Positions 1-13,300 of a DNA stretch of 64,000 nt are shown here, one piece after another. The stretch is from Antedon mediterranea (Eukaryota; Echinodermata; Crinoidea; Comatulida; Antedonidae), in assembly GCF_964355755.1 (NCBI RefSeq), contig NC_092676.1:28874288-28938287 (forward strand), read 5' to 3'. Positions within the stretch are counted from its first letter, which is position 1. Every line of letters starts with the position of its first letter. The position numbers and the translations under genes were made by a program. The notes under the pieces were generated by a model that worked only from the letters and a program-made list of their open reading frames with translations, was not told the DNA's origin and did no database searches.

Positions 1-299
1 AAAAATCGGTACAAAAGGAATCCATGAGTAGGGGAAAAATTACAAAAGGCTTTCTACCTTCTAAGAGTTTTATCAGATAATTTATATTGTTTTGACAACT
101 CTTGTAACATGACCACAGAGCTGATTTGCCATTTGCCCCCTAACTGAATATGGACAGTCGATAATGTTGATGTCCGATGCTTTATTTATTAATTATCTTC
201 ATTTATAATAATATTAAGTATCAATTCTTGTTGTTTATTCTACAATTATGTTGTTACTTATTAATTAAGTGGAAATAAGTTGTTTTTTGTGCAGCAACC

Positions 300-582
300 A
301 TGTTATATGATTTAGCACATTGTATGAAATACCAAATTACCTTATTACAGACTAATCTGTACACTGCCTTGGCCCTGGCAGACCCCTCTAAAGTTAGACT
401 AGAGACCCCCCTTTCCCCAACTATCCCAGCTTAGATATTGTAGATACCGCCAGCGACCAATTTTATATGATTTAGCACATTGTAAACAATACCAAATGAC
501 CTGGCAGACCCCTCTAAAGTTAGACTAGAGACCCCATTTACCCCAATTATAGCCTACCTTAGATATTGTAGATACCACCAGC
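300..582. repeat. Imperfect tandem duplication, about 160-bp unit, 2 copies
   Basis: The words TATATGATTTAGCACATTGTA and GCAGACCCCTCTAAAGTTAG each occur twice in the same order and orientation (near 303/464 and 377/502). Both copies end with a TTAGATATTGTAGATACC block. The copies differ by small indels. No coding content is apparent. Confidence 0.75.
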
Positions 583-1903
583 AGAAAAAAAAAACACCCA
601 AAACAACATGTTTAATTGAATAAAGTTTAACTTTAATCGAACTAACACAAAACAATTGAAAATATATCACATCAATGACGATAAAATGACCATTATCATT
701 CTAAAGGGAAATATAGTTTAAGAGTTTCATTTAAAACTTATATAAGCCAAATATATATAACAAGTACGGATTTGGGTAAATTTAGCATTCCTAGCCTTTG
801 TATGTCAAAGATACATTCGTCTGTAACTCTTGGACCTACTTTAAGAGAAAGCTTATGTAATCACCTTAATCAAATTCAGGATTGTAGTAACTTAATCTAA
901 AGTGATTTGATTAATTAATAGTACTTTTCTGTGTTTTTATCCTTTGATTGATCCTCTTGATCATCAGAATAAGGATTTTTTTTTAAATATTATAAAAACA
1001 TAAACGGTCATAAAGTTTGGTCAAGAATCAAGTTTTGTTATAAATGGAAATGTAACGTTATATTTCTTTGAATTTCTCGTCATATCGACAAAACTTCTTA
1101 GAAAATTATATTTAGAATCACGACCGTTTGATCCTTAAGAGGAGAATAAACAAAAGCCGTATTAAACGTCGTTAAGTCAAACCTATGGACTCCATAAAAA
1201 CTTGAATAGCTCATTCATTGTGTCTTGGTTGTACATTAACTAAACATTAAATGTATTTCTATTACAATATACTACCTCTATTAATTTCTTTATAATAATT
1301 GAAGAATTGTAAATTATCGTAGGCGTCTATTCGTTATATGAACATCCGTTTACAGGAAGAATTGAGCTAAAAAGGGACAGGAGACATTTACAAGAATGAT
1401 ATGGCCACATAATTGAAAATTAAACAACATTAGCAACACTGGCTCTTAGTTCCCTTTTGTGGGCCTATTTCCTTCCACTTAATTTGTGGTTGTTGTTTTG
1501 TTTTTTTGTGTGCGTTTCTGATGTTTTTGTCAATAAAAAATAAGAACAATTAAGAAAGATATTCCCTTAAATACAAACTATTATACAATACAAATTTAAG
1601 GATTTTCCGTAAGAGGTATTCACTTAGAAGAATTATTTAAATTGAAAAACAAAAATATATACTCTAATGTTTTCTATAATAATTTGCCTTAGTTATTATT
1701 TAGTTTGTTAGTGTTTCTCTTATAATTCAATGTCCACATACAAGAGGTAACGGTAAAACAATAGTATATATTATATATTGTTTCTTAGTACCATTTACAC
1801 GAATTAGTAAATTGGCCTTTATAGTGTGAATGGTGAATATGACCACTGGACTATTGTATTTTAGTACGCCTATTGTAGTAGGCCTATGATTATATTTTGT
1901 CAA

Positions 1904-2030
1904 CCGGCCTGGGGATTCGGAGACCCATTATTAGCAGAGCAGCCGGCCACCGGCCTGGGGATTCGGAGACCCATTATTAGCAGAGCAGCCACCCGCCTGG
2001 GGATTCAGAGACCCATCATTAGCAGCCATC
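1904..2030. repeat. Three tandem copies of a GC-rich unit of about 42-46 bp
   Basis: The word GCCTGGGGATTC recurs three times at roughly 42-46 bp spacing, each followed by an AGACCCAT-TAGCAG block. An open frame runs through it, but it is the product of the repeat. Confidence 0.75.
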
Positions 2031-2526
2031 TGCTTCACATGTTGTATATTTCGATAAGAGAATTCGTTTACATTAAAATGTTCTTATCACTCATCACAAG
2101 ACAAATTATGTTTTCAGTTACAAAAAAAATGATACATTTAAGTTCACCTAAAGCAGACCTATACTATGACTGTTATTAATTTTAAAACACCGTTTTTAAA
2201 ACAAATTAATCAGGTTCAAATGTTCCACCGGTAAAGTAACATTAGGTAAAAGAAATAATACTCATGAAATTGAACCACCGTGCAACCCCAGATTCCTCAT
2301 CGATTAATTTACCGCTGACTGTGTTTCAGCTGCCGTGTAAGTAAATGGCATTATCACGTCTTTCGGATGAGATGCCGTGACGTTGGTACGAGTATCATTG
2401 GGTGATAGTTCAGTATTCAAAGCAAGAAAATGCCACTAAATTTGGACAGGGGACTATTAAACAATCGAGTATGATTTGACACTAGGAAACAAACCTCGTA
2501 ATGGATTATTCATCGCGTCGTGATTT

Positions 2527-2840
2527 GTTAAGCGTGGTTCCCACACTAGCGACGCAACACAAGGACGTAACGCAACGCAAGTGAATTGACCAATCACAAG
2601 CGATGGCTTATTCGCCTGTGATTGCTAACTGTCTATAACTTTGCTTGTCATTGGTTAAAACGCTTGCGTTGCGTTTACGTCCTTGCGTTACGTTCTAGTG
2701 GGAACCAGGCTTTAATATGCATTGCGCTTACGTCCTTGCGTTGCGCTTACGTCCTTGCGTTGCGCTTACGTTCTTGCGTTGCGCTTACGTCCTTGCGTTG
2801 TGTTTACGTCCTTGAGTTGCGTTCTGGGAAGCAAGCTTAA
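2527..2840. mobile_element. Miniature inverted-repeat element, family 2, plus 18-bp satellite
   Basis: The left end reads AAGCGTGGTTCCCACACTAG followed by CGACGCAACGCAA-type sequence. The right end (to about 2713) is its inverse: TTGCGTTACGTTCTAGTGGGAACC then GGCTTT. The central part holds TTGACCAATCACAAGCGATGG. From 2714 to 2840 the GC-rich end is expanded as TTGCGCTTACGTCCTTGCG-like units of about 18 bp. Relatives occur at 11650-11805, 12150-12372, 42175-42335, 43478-43605, 44824-44981, 46655-46805, 58084-58296, 58378-58821, 60641-60873 and 61631-61886. Confidence 0.8.
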
Positions 2841-3689
2841 ATAATGGAGGCGATCACATCAAATCCATTCCGATTCCATAATGAAGCCACATTTAAAAAA
2901 ATATATTTTAAGTAAAATGACAAACAAATACTTTTTGTTTCCCTATTTTCGTGAGGGTTACGTGCGCGTAAATAACGTCATGGCTTCTAAGGCGAATGAT
3001 TTGTGTGTCCTTGCAAGTGATTTAATCATTGACTTCGTGTTGCAGATCATTATTCTTTCCTCCTGTCTATGTCTGATTACCATTTTACATACATGACACT
3101 AATTACGTGCTCTCATTACGAACAGTGTCCTCAATTGTATCACGTTTTTTTTAGAGATAGAGATTATCGTAAATTAGATTTTTTTATGATATGGTAACAA
3201 ATTCGTCAACGATTTACAACTTTTTAAACAAATTGAAAAACAATTTATTTAAATAAAAACCCCACGCGTACAAATAATGATGTGCATATTTTACAATGTT
3301 TCAATATATTCTGTTTTTTTTACAAATATTTTAATATTTTAAAATAATATGATCTAAATATCTGTCTACTGTATTGAGGATAAACTAAAGTAAAACATTT
3401 TCACCATGACATTAAGTGATAGATTGAAAAAAAAGATAATGTAACTATGTATGGACCAAACACAGTATGCACGAAAGCCAGTGGAGCAGTAGCCTTCAAC
3501 AATAAAGCAGGAGGATTGTTATACCTCCCTGAATGAAGTTTGCTCCAAAATGGAAAAAGAAGAAATCATTAAAATTGTCTTGAAAAGAAATGTTTGTATT
3601 CACACTCCCTATGATACTGCTATTAAGTTTGCCTTTTTGTATGTTTCATGTTTTGTATTTTCATGTGCTTTTAATTCTATATTTATATC

Positions 3690-3760
3690 GAGTTTTAAGG
3701 CATCCTGTAATTGGCGATTTTTCGCTGTTGGATGTGGTTGAAATAAAATAAAAATTAAAA
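3690..3760 (+). mobile_element. Short retroelement-like 3' tail (copy 1)
   Basis: CATCCTGTAATTGGCGA, then TCGCTGTTGGAT, then an A-rich tail rich in AATAAA. The same two words with the same tail occur at 6663-6720. Two dispersed copies with a shared hairpin-like block and A-rich end fit the 3' terminus of a non-LTR retroelement, but no reverse transcriptase is present to prove it. Confidence 0.4.
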
Positions 3761-4361
3761 AATAAATTTGTGTCATGATTGAGCATAATGTGCTCGAGGT
3801 CATCCAATTGCTTGTGTCTCATATTTTTAAATTGTATATCCTCTGCCATACATTATTGTTATACGTGTTTGATTGGTATGTTTATGTTGTTTATTGTTGT
3901 TTTATGGGCTATCCTCCTTTGTTTCTTATTTAATGTATTTGCTTGTAAATTGTTTGTATTCATATTGTCTTGTTGAGACCGAATAAAATCAAATCAAATA
4001 GTAACATTTAATCAACAAAAAGTCTTAAATGAATTACGTAATGTGTGCATAACGTCTTCATGTTTAGATGGTAATGAAATCACTCATAGATAATGAATTC
4101 CAATGAAATGTATGCGATAATGCATACAATGACACCACCTGAAGACAAAACAAACTGTCCATGTTCTTGACTAAATAGTAAAAAGTATAATTTATTCAAA
4201 ATCTACACAGTTAAGCATCTACTAAGGATAATATTTAAATAAATTGTTATCTTTTGACGCTTCTAATTTACATTTTTTCAGATGTTCTATTTATAACCAA
4301 ATCTGAAGAGAATCGTTAAAGCAGCATTAGTGTACGTTGACTGTGACGATCGACTGTAATC

Positions 4362-7300
4362 ATGTATGGGCTGCTGTTAGAAAGCATTCATGATATGATA
4401 AAAGGAAGATATGGAGAAGAAAAATGGCTGGAAATCAGGAGTAAAGCAGAAATTGACGAGCACATATTTGTCACCCATGATATTTATAGTGAAAGAATAA
4501 TTCCGCAAATCTGTCGAGCAGCTAGCTCGATACTGGACATTGAACTTGATGAGTTTATGTCTGAAAGCGGAAAATATTTTGTCAATTTTGTGGGAAATTA
4601 TGATTATGATCGTCTGCTCGGGTGCCTGGGCCGAAACATGAGTGATTTCTTAAACGGACTCGACAACCTCCACGAATACATCCGGTTCAGCTACCCAAAG
4701 CTTAGGCCCCCCAGTTTCTTTTGTACTGACGAGAACGAGAACGGGCTAACCCTTCATTATCGATCGAAGCGACGGGGATTTCTTCGCTATGTAACGGGAC
4801 AGATTATTGAAGTGGGACGAAATTTCTACGACATCGAAATAGATGTTCAAATTGTGAACTCTGAATATAAAGGCGGGATGCAGTCTGTGACGTACTTATT
4901 AAGCTTTGATAATTCAAATTACCGTAAGAATGCTGGTACGGTGTCGAGGTTTATGGAGAGGGCACCCGACCTACACCCTACGCATTTGTTTAACATATTC
5001 CCATTCCACATTGTCTTTGACGATTCCATGACCATACAGAATGTTGGTATGTATATTCTATAAATTATATTTTCAATTAATTTTTATTTTTACGTTGAAT
5101 CAATAATATATACGGTAATAGTTTAACCAGTAAAAGTTCAGGCAAGTGAAAAAGGGGATATGTTGTAGTGATTGGTTAAATTACTTGCGTTGCGCGTACG
5201 TGTTTTCGTGTCGTTGCGCGCTATAGAGGTTGGAGGACTCCTCCCTCAAGCTAAAATCTGAATATTTGTGACGAATAAAAATAAATAAATAAAGGTTGTT
5301 ATTTTCTACTAGGCACCGTCCTTCATTCAGCAATCCCATACCTCGTGGGCAAGCCTCTCGATCAAGAATTCGAACTGATTCGACCGTTGCTGGATTTCTG
5401 CTGGGATTCGGTATGCTATTCTTTGTTATAATTTGAAAAATGCAGCTTACGAAACATATTAAAGTTACTGCATAGTTCTCTATTTATTCTTAACTTTATT
5501 TTTCAATTTCTACACAATACACGCTGATTAAGTATGTTAAATTAATTGACACACACACAAAACATGATAAATTAAGTATTTCAAGTAGTATAAAATGCAA
5601 TTGCAAATATCAACAAATCATTCCAATTGTTGTTGATGTGTCTTTATGCAGACTAAGCAGCGAGGAATGCAATGAGCTTTTTCTTGACGAAATAAATAAT
5701 TAAAATTGGCTAGATCTCCTCTAAACAAACAAGTCATAGGTCTATAAAACGAAGGTATATCGTAGTAGCTTCAACATTGAAAACCGTGTGTTATGCACAA
5801 TATAATTATATTTACAATTTATTATAACAAGGTCTAAAAGGGACATAAACATTGACAGACACAAATGTCGTTCTTTTCTCACGATTACTGCGCAGCTATT
5901 GAGTCTAACAGTACTTCTATACGTGTCGACCATATATGTCTGAGCATGCGCAGAAAGACTTTGTAGCTATGCAGTAGATGCGTGGCGCGTATTGAAAAAC
6001 TAAAGGACTCCATTAGTAGAAGATGATTTTGAACAACAAGCCAATTTGTAAAATACATTTAGTTTACAATGCTAGATTTAATGAAAAATACTAATAATTG
6101 GCATTGATGAGAATGAGAATAATAAATGCTTAGGTCTAATTACTCTAATTATTGCCTTCTAATATACTTTGGATTTATTTATGTCTTACGTTTTAAAATT
6201 TTGTTGATTAGAATTTTAACGTTGTTCGATGTTTTGCAAAAAAATAGATTTTAAATTTTACAGACTATTAAATAACTAAAGCCATAGAATGAAAAAAAAA
6301 CCATCGTTTGTAATCAATAAGTGAGGAACGGGATGATGAAAGACAAGGATGATATTTTATTTTTAATGGATCAGTAATCTAAGTTTATTGTTGACAAAAA
6401 AATACAATAATAAACTTAGACCTTAACACATATCATAATGGTGTTCAGGTCACGTAATAAACCTTACTCATTGTTGACAAGTTTCAGGAGTAAGGGTTAT
6501 ATTTTTTAATACATTCTTTCGATTCGCTTAATCATTTAATAACTCCCAGGTGTTCTTTTCTTTCTCTTTCAAAACGTTACAGTAATATGTTTTTTTCCTG
6601 CATTTCTAAGAATACTAGTTGAAACTAGTTTGTAAGAACGATCAATTAAAAAATAGTTTATCCATCCTGTAATTGGCGAGTCTGTGCTCGCTGTTGGATA
6701 CGTATGAAAAAAAAAATTGTCTTCAAAATTGTTGACAAAAAAAAAAATTGTTGGTTGAAACCCTCATTTCCTGTTTTTTCTAGAAAAAAATCAATTTAGT
6801 CCAGATTGACTATACTTTGTAAATTTATATAGAAAATTGTTTTTTTTCTAGGTAATTATGCACGTAAATAATGTATTTGAACTAGCTGCAACGACTTTGA
6901 TTCGAAAAAAACAATCAAAAGGTCGGAAGTCCACAGGTAATACAAGTTAGTTACCTTCGTCTGGCACGCTCACTAAACAAAAAACTAAACGATTGCTGAA
7001 ACAATAGGATTGACGACATACTCTCCTGATCGACTGATAAATTAACCGAATGACGTACTGACCGACTGACCAATTGATATACTAACCGAATAAAGGGTAT
7101 TTCACACCTGTTCCGACACGTTTCCGCTCCAGTGCCGGTAAATCAAACCGAACGGCATTGTTTCGTTTTCACGACGTTCCACGCGGCTTTGCGCCAATCG
7201 ATATGCGCGTAGCCGCTTGAACACGAAACATTGACGTTCGATTTGGCGGGTGCCGGACCAAGTGTGAAAGAACCTTAACTGAACTAATACAGTACGCTAA

Positions 7301-10300
7301 GTAGTAATATATTAATATTCAGTTTTTATTTCTCAGTAGGCTCAAGAAAGGGCAGCAAAAATTCTAACGAAAGCAGGAACTCTAACGACTCATGGTCAGG
7401 TAATTACGTCACAAACCAATTTACGATCCTAAATAATCAAAATATCGAAAAAAAAATGTCTTTGTTTCAAATTAACTATTAATGTCATCATCGGTAACAT
7501 CAAGGCAGTCATTAGATTGCTTTTTAATTTATTCATTACAATATTTAAAATATATATATTAATAATACATTAATGATAAATTACAATTGCAAAAGCTTGT
7601 AATACGACTTTGTTTATGTAGAGTATCTTGTGTATAATATGTTTATCTTGTGAAAAGAATTGCCACCTTTAAGAAGAATAGTGAATTCAATTATGGTTAT
7701 CCTGGGCAATTGGCCTAAATATACAATAAAAAAGTAATTGAAAAACAAATTGTTACCTTTTTTATTTGTTTCTTTTAATACAACAGATGCCCTAACTTTG
7801 GACATGAACCCACGTCGAGTTCGCCTCAAGGGTCAAATGCAGTATATAGAGGAATGGGATTCCATGATTTTTCTATGTACACCTGTGTAAGTATTATAAT
7901 ATAGTTTCATTTTGAAAATAATAACGTAATTTTCATCCGACCTAAGTCTATGTTCTAGCCGGCGACGATTCAACTTAAAATTGGTTTAAAAAAACATACA
8001 CTTTGACGTTTCATAAGTAGGCCTATAGTACTTAAACTAAAGAAAAATCGAAACGCTAAATGGAAAACTAACAACATAAACAAAGACAATAACTTAATAC
8101 TTGGGTTACATACGAATCATCTAATTGCAAGGGCTCATGATAATTTTATAGAAATACTCACTATTATTAATATTTTACCATTTTGTATGGAAGAAAATAT
8201 GAGATACGATTTAATGTTTTATTCTGTCCTTGTCCTTGAAATTGTTTTAATGCTAATTTTCCTCTCATCATTTCAATCTTACCTAACTACTGTACATTAC
8301 ACTATAAATAATCAACTTAGACGAAATAAGTCGTTGGCATTGACAATATTATAAATTAAAGATATTTGAACAGATAGTTAATACCATACTAAGATTAATA
8401 AAGCCAATCTAAATCAACGGGAAGGTTACACACAATAGTATTTCATTATGGCTCCGTTTTTATACGTATGCGTTCAAATGGTGATACATAATAGTACAGT
8501 TTAATTACAAGCGCGCGTCAACTTTGTGTTGGAGGTAAAAACTTTTTTTAACATTTCTTTTTTTAGAATGGAAAATATAGATACAATGGCTGCCGCAGGA
8601 TTGTATGTGAACGACTTTAGTATGCACGATTCGAGTCGTGATCTCATTCTAGCTGGAACCCAGCAATCTACAGAGTTAAAGATGGCACTCGACCAGGTAT
8701 GCCATGTATTTGTTGTTGAATGATGAAATGAATCAAAGCCTGGTACGTAAGACCTTATGAGCGCCCTCATAAATTTAATTTTCTCGCCTCGTTGTACTGC
8801 AAAATACTGGTTTTGTGGCGTTCCATACAACCCCGGTATCGTAAGTTCTTTTTAATAGGCGAATGTATATTTAAATCATGTTAATTGTTTACTTTAGGAA
8901 CAACGTAAGAGTGCGCAATTAGAAGAAAGTATGAGAAAATTAGATGTCGAAGTTAAGAAAACAGATTCTTTGTTATATCAGATGATACCAAAACCTGTGG
9001 CGGAAAAACTTCGAAAGGGAGACTCAGCTACCAGTACGTGCGAGGTAAGAGGACTAAGGATTGTATTTTCCCAAATTTTGTCAAGACTGATATACGACAA
9101 ATGACAGGTAACACTTCCAGATGGATTGCGCGCGCGTGTATGATTACTCATCCAAAACCATATAAGCCTTTAAACGTGCATTTTTACGTTGATCGTCTTA
9201 ATTTTTACTTTGTATTTTAAAGGTATTTCCGTGTGTGACAATTTTATTCAGTGACGTTGTAGGCTTTACGACAATCTGTTCACGTATTACACCTATGGAG
9301 GTGGTAGCCATGTTGAACAGCATGTACACAAAGTTTGATAACCTATGTGAAGAATACGAAGTATATAAGGTAAGATGATTACGTCACCAAACATTACCAT
9401 GAAACTAAAAATTGCTTACATTTTTTTACTTGAAAACATTTAGATACAACGCAACGACGCAGGCGCAACACAAGTATTTTGACCAATCACAACGCCACTT
9501 TTCGAATGATTCATCGCGTCGTGATTGTGAAAAACAAGCGTTATAGCTCTGTTTACACTATCAAACTGTATGTGATGGACATGATATGTCATACCACATT
9601 CAAATTCGTAAATGAAGTTAATATAAATGTTCACTTTTACAAAAACATTAATGTTAGTCCTTTATTTAATTATTTACTTTCTTATTGAATTATTGTTAGA
9701 TCAAAATTTATGCATTTTGACTAATATATTTGTTGTGACAGGATTTCGTTTAGCGAAAGCTACTTTGAGGCTCCTATTTCACATGGTACGCTTTGTATGA
9801 TTTGAATAAAGTTGAAAGATTATGAAAGATTATATTTGGGTATATCACTACCATATTTGGGCAAATCATACTTTTTTGTCAAACTAGTTTGATAGTGTAG
9901 ACAGAGCTTAAGGATTTTATCAAAAGAGCAAAAATAGGGTTTTAAAATGTAAACACACGGCGCTAAACTAGCCATTTTTCTAACGCTGCTTAATAATATC
10001 ACATAATCAAAAACACTTTATACTTTATTGCGATTAATCCAACACGACGACGGTAATATAAAGTATTAAAGATAAAATAATTAAATAACTACTTGCGAGT
10101 GGAATTAATATTATCAAACGCCCAGTTGATTAACAGTTGAGAGTAAATGCAAACAGTCTTCTAATGTTTACATAACGAAATTTCATGCAATTACTCTTTT
10201 ATATTTAATCTAAAATATTGAGTATTTTTTTATTATATTTTCACAAGCGTTAGTTTGCAATCACCAAATTGAGCGTGTCAATAAATAATCTTATTAATTC

Positions 10301-13300
10301 ACAATGATTGGGTTTCACGATGTCTTGATTAAAAGATGAATCGGTGGATGATTAAAGTTTCTAAGCAGAGCGGTAAGGTGGAATCTAATTAAAGGTGAAA
10401 ACAAGAAAGATGTTTAATTATACAGCTAGCTATCATGATTACGCTTAATGAAAATTATACCAAGTCAAATTCGATTATGTTCTCTGAGAAATTAAATCTG
10501 AGAGTTGGTTTCGTGAAATTATGTATTTACGACTAAGCTCTGTCTATACTATCAAACTTTATGTGACAATAAAATGTGATGTGACCATATATGGACATAA
10601 TGACGTCATAATACTACCATATTTGAGCACTTTTTTGTGCACCAGGTTTGCACTACGCCTTCTTAAAAAAAAAAGGGGGGGGGGGGACATTTACACAGAC
10701 GAGCGGTAACGGTAAGCGGAAAACCGCGTAGCTTGTCCCACGTAGAATCTGTCCTGAGCGGAAACCGCCCGTCTGGTCCGCGTAGAATCTGTCCTGAGCG
10801 GAAACCGCCCGTCTGGTCCGCGTAGAATCTGTCCTGAGCGGAAACCGTCCGTCTGGTCCGCGTTTTTTTTAATAGTCATAAGGAATAACATAGATTCTAT
10901 ATTTATTACACCGTTATCGCTCGTCGTCTGTGTAAATTGGCCTTTAACTCTAGGTGGATATGAGCCGTCATTTAAAAGTAAAATCTAAAAATAACCATTA
11001 CAACAATAGTTTGAGCGGCGTTTAAACAACACATACAGTAGTATCACAGTTGAATTAACTATTATAAGTTATCTAAGTGTTTCTCTATTACTAGGTTGAG
11101 ACTATTGGTGATGCATATATGATAGTGTCCGGAGCACCTATACCGACCGACGACCACGCACATAGGGTGTCCGAAATGGCCATGTCAATGGTCAAGGCGA
11201 TGAGAGATTTAAGAGAGCCCGATTCAGATGACCACATGAAAATACGTGCCGGTAAGAACTAATTAATTGGAGTTTCAAAGTCACTGACAGTTACATTCAG
11301 AAAAAACACAGAGATTTATCCCAATAAAAACGGGGAATTCTTTCATAAAATCTTCTGACAATATTTGGCAGAGAATAATCTTTATATTAATGTTGTTGGA
11401 CAGGTGTGCATTCAGGAGTGGTGGTTGCTGGTGTTGTGGGACTTAAGATGCCTCGTTACTGTTTATTTGGTGACACTGTCAACACAGCGTCTCGGATGGA
11501 GTCTACGAGCGAGGCTCAATGTGTACACATCAGCGAAGCTACCAAAGAGTCCCTGAGTAACTGTCCGTATGTGATCGAAGAAAGAGGTTCAATTGAAGTT
11601 AAGGTAAACTTTTTATTACAACTAAATACAACTAAAGCTTGCATCCCACTTTGACGTAACAGAGGGACGTAAGCGCGTGTCGAAAGTTAAGTAATTTGAC
11701 CAATCACGGCGCGATGGATCATTCGAACTTATCGCTTGTGATTGGTCCAATTACTTGCGGTTCACGTACGTCGTTGCGTTGGCGCCCAAGTGGGAATCAT
11801 CCTCTTTAAATAGAAAAAATGAATAATTTGTTATTGATAGGCCTACTTTTGAAACATACACTATTAAATAAATGAAATCATAAACGGTTGCCTATAGAAC
11901 AATTGGTCAAATGTTTTGCCCCACTCTGACGTAATTTGTACGTTATACATTGAGAACACTCAGACTCAAGTAGGGCAACACACCTGACCATGGAAAACTC
12001 TAAATTTTGCTTTTAGGGTAAAGGATCTATGAAAACGTATTGGTTGAAAGGACGGCGAGACGACGCACCGCCGTTCAGAGGGTTCAGAAAGCTCGGCTAT
12101 CACGACGACGACAACTCGGATGTGTAAGTTGAATTTGTTTGTTTTATCTTAAGCGTGGTTCCCATTAGAACGCAGCGCAGCGCGACGTATTGACGCAAAG
12201 TTCTGTATTTCGTAATCACAAGTCGGAACCGACGACGCAATAGTGCTGTAAACATCGCAGGTTTGATTTCACGCAGGCGGGATTATTGGAATGGAATTTT
12301 CCTACGTTGCGTATTTTGCGTTACGTTGCGTATATAGCGTTACGTTGCGTATATAGTGGAAACCAACCTTTAGTGATCATTTCTGCATTTCAGACACTCG
12401 TCTCATCATCATGATAACTACGGACACTCTGCTAAATGTATTTGTACCGTACTTGAGGGCGTACATATGTGTATAATAATATCTAACAATGACATCTATG
12501 GAATCTTTCTAACAATTAAATGAATATAATATGCCTATCCATTTAGGTCAACGGCGCTGATCTGTTTTGAAAGATGGGGTAAGTTATAAATCTACCTTCA
12601 GCTGATGGGACTGAGGTCAGAGGTCTGACAATAATGCATAAGACCTCTTGATGGTCGTAAAACAATGTTAATACGTGTTCCTCCTAATATCCTCTCATAG
12701 TCTGTGCCCATACCTCCTCACATTACAGTACGTATTCGGTACACTTGCGTTAGTAGAAATCAATGTTAATTAAAATAATGTATATATCAATTTTACAGTG
12801 AAGTCAACCCGTCGTACAGGCCAGTCAAGTTTGAAAATAAGGTAAGAATGAGCGACCAGCCTAGTCAAATGGCAAGGAAATCTAAATTTACCTCGGAAAA
12901 AAAACCAATAGAAAAAAAACCGGTGATGCCAAAACAAAATATATCAAAACCACTTGTGAAAACACCTAAAGTCAACGAGTCTGCTGCCGCCACACCCAAC
13001 AATAAAAAGAACATTGTGAAATCTCCTGTAAAAGACAATATAACGATGTCAAAGAATTCACCGTTGAAGAATCAATTAAAAGCACCGATTGTTATCGGTA
13101 AGAAAATAGAAAACCGACAGGAGCCGAAACCAACCGAGATGACGCCGATTGAGAAACCGATTATCAAAGAACCGAACGCTAACAAACTCGGATCACCAGT
13201 TAAGCCTATGAATACGTCATCGTCCAAACTAGCAACCGATGTAAAAAGTCCTGTGAAAAGTCCAGTAAAAGTTGAAGATAAACCACAGAATTCGAACGCT

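Larger units (their letters stand above)
1..4281. other. Upstream intergenic region, repeat-bearing
   Basis: No convincing exon was found here. The stretch holds an imperfect direct duplication (about 300-582), a short tandem repeat of about 42-46 bp (1904-2030), a full inverted-repeat element followed by a minisatellite (2527-2840), and two AT-rich stretches that look like degenerate retroelement tails (near 3480-3760 and 3830-4000). The right edge is set by a good acceptor (pyrimidine-rich, then AG at 4280-4281) in front of the guanylate cyclase start exon. The promoter and any non-coding first exon of that gene must therefore lie in this region, but I cannot point to them. Confidence 0.6.
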
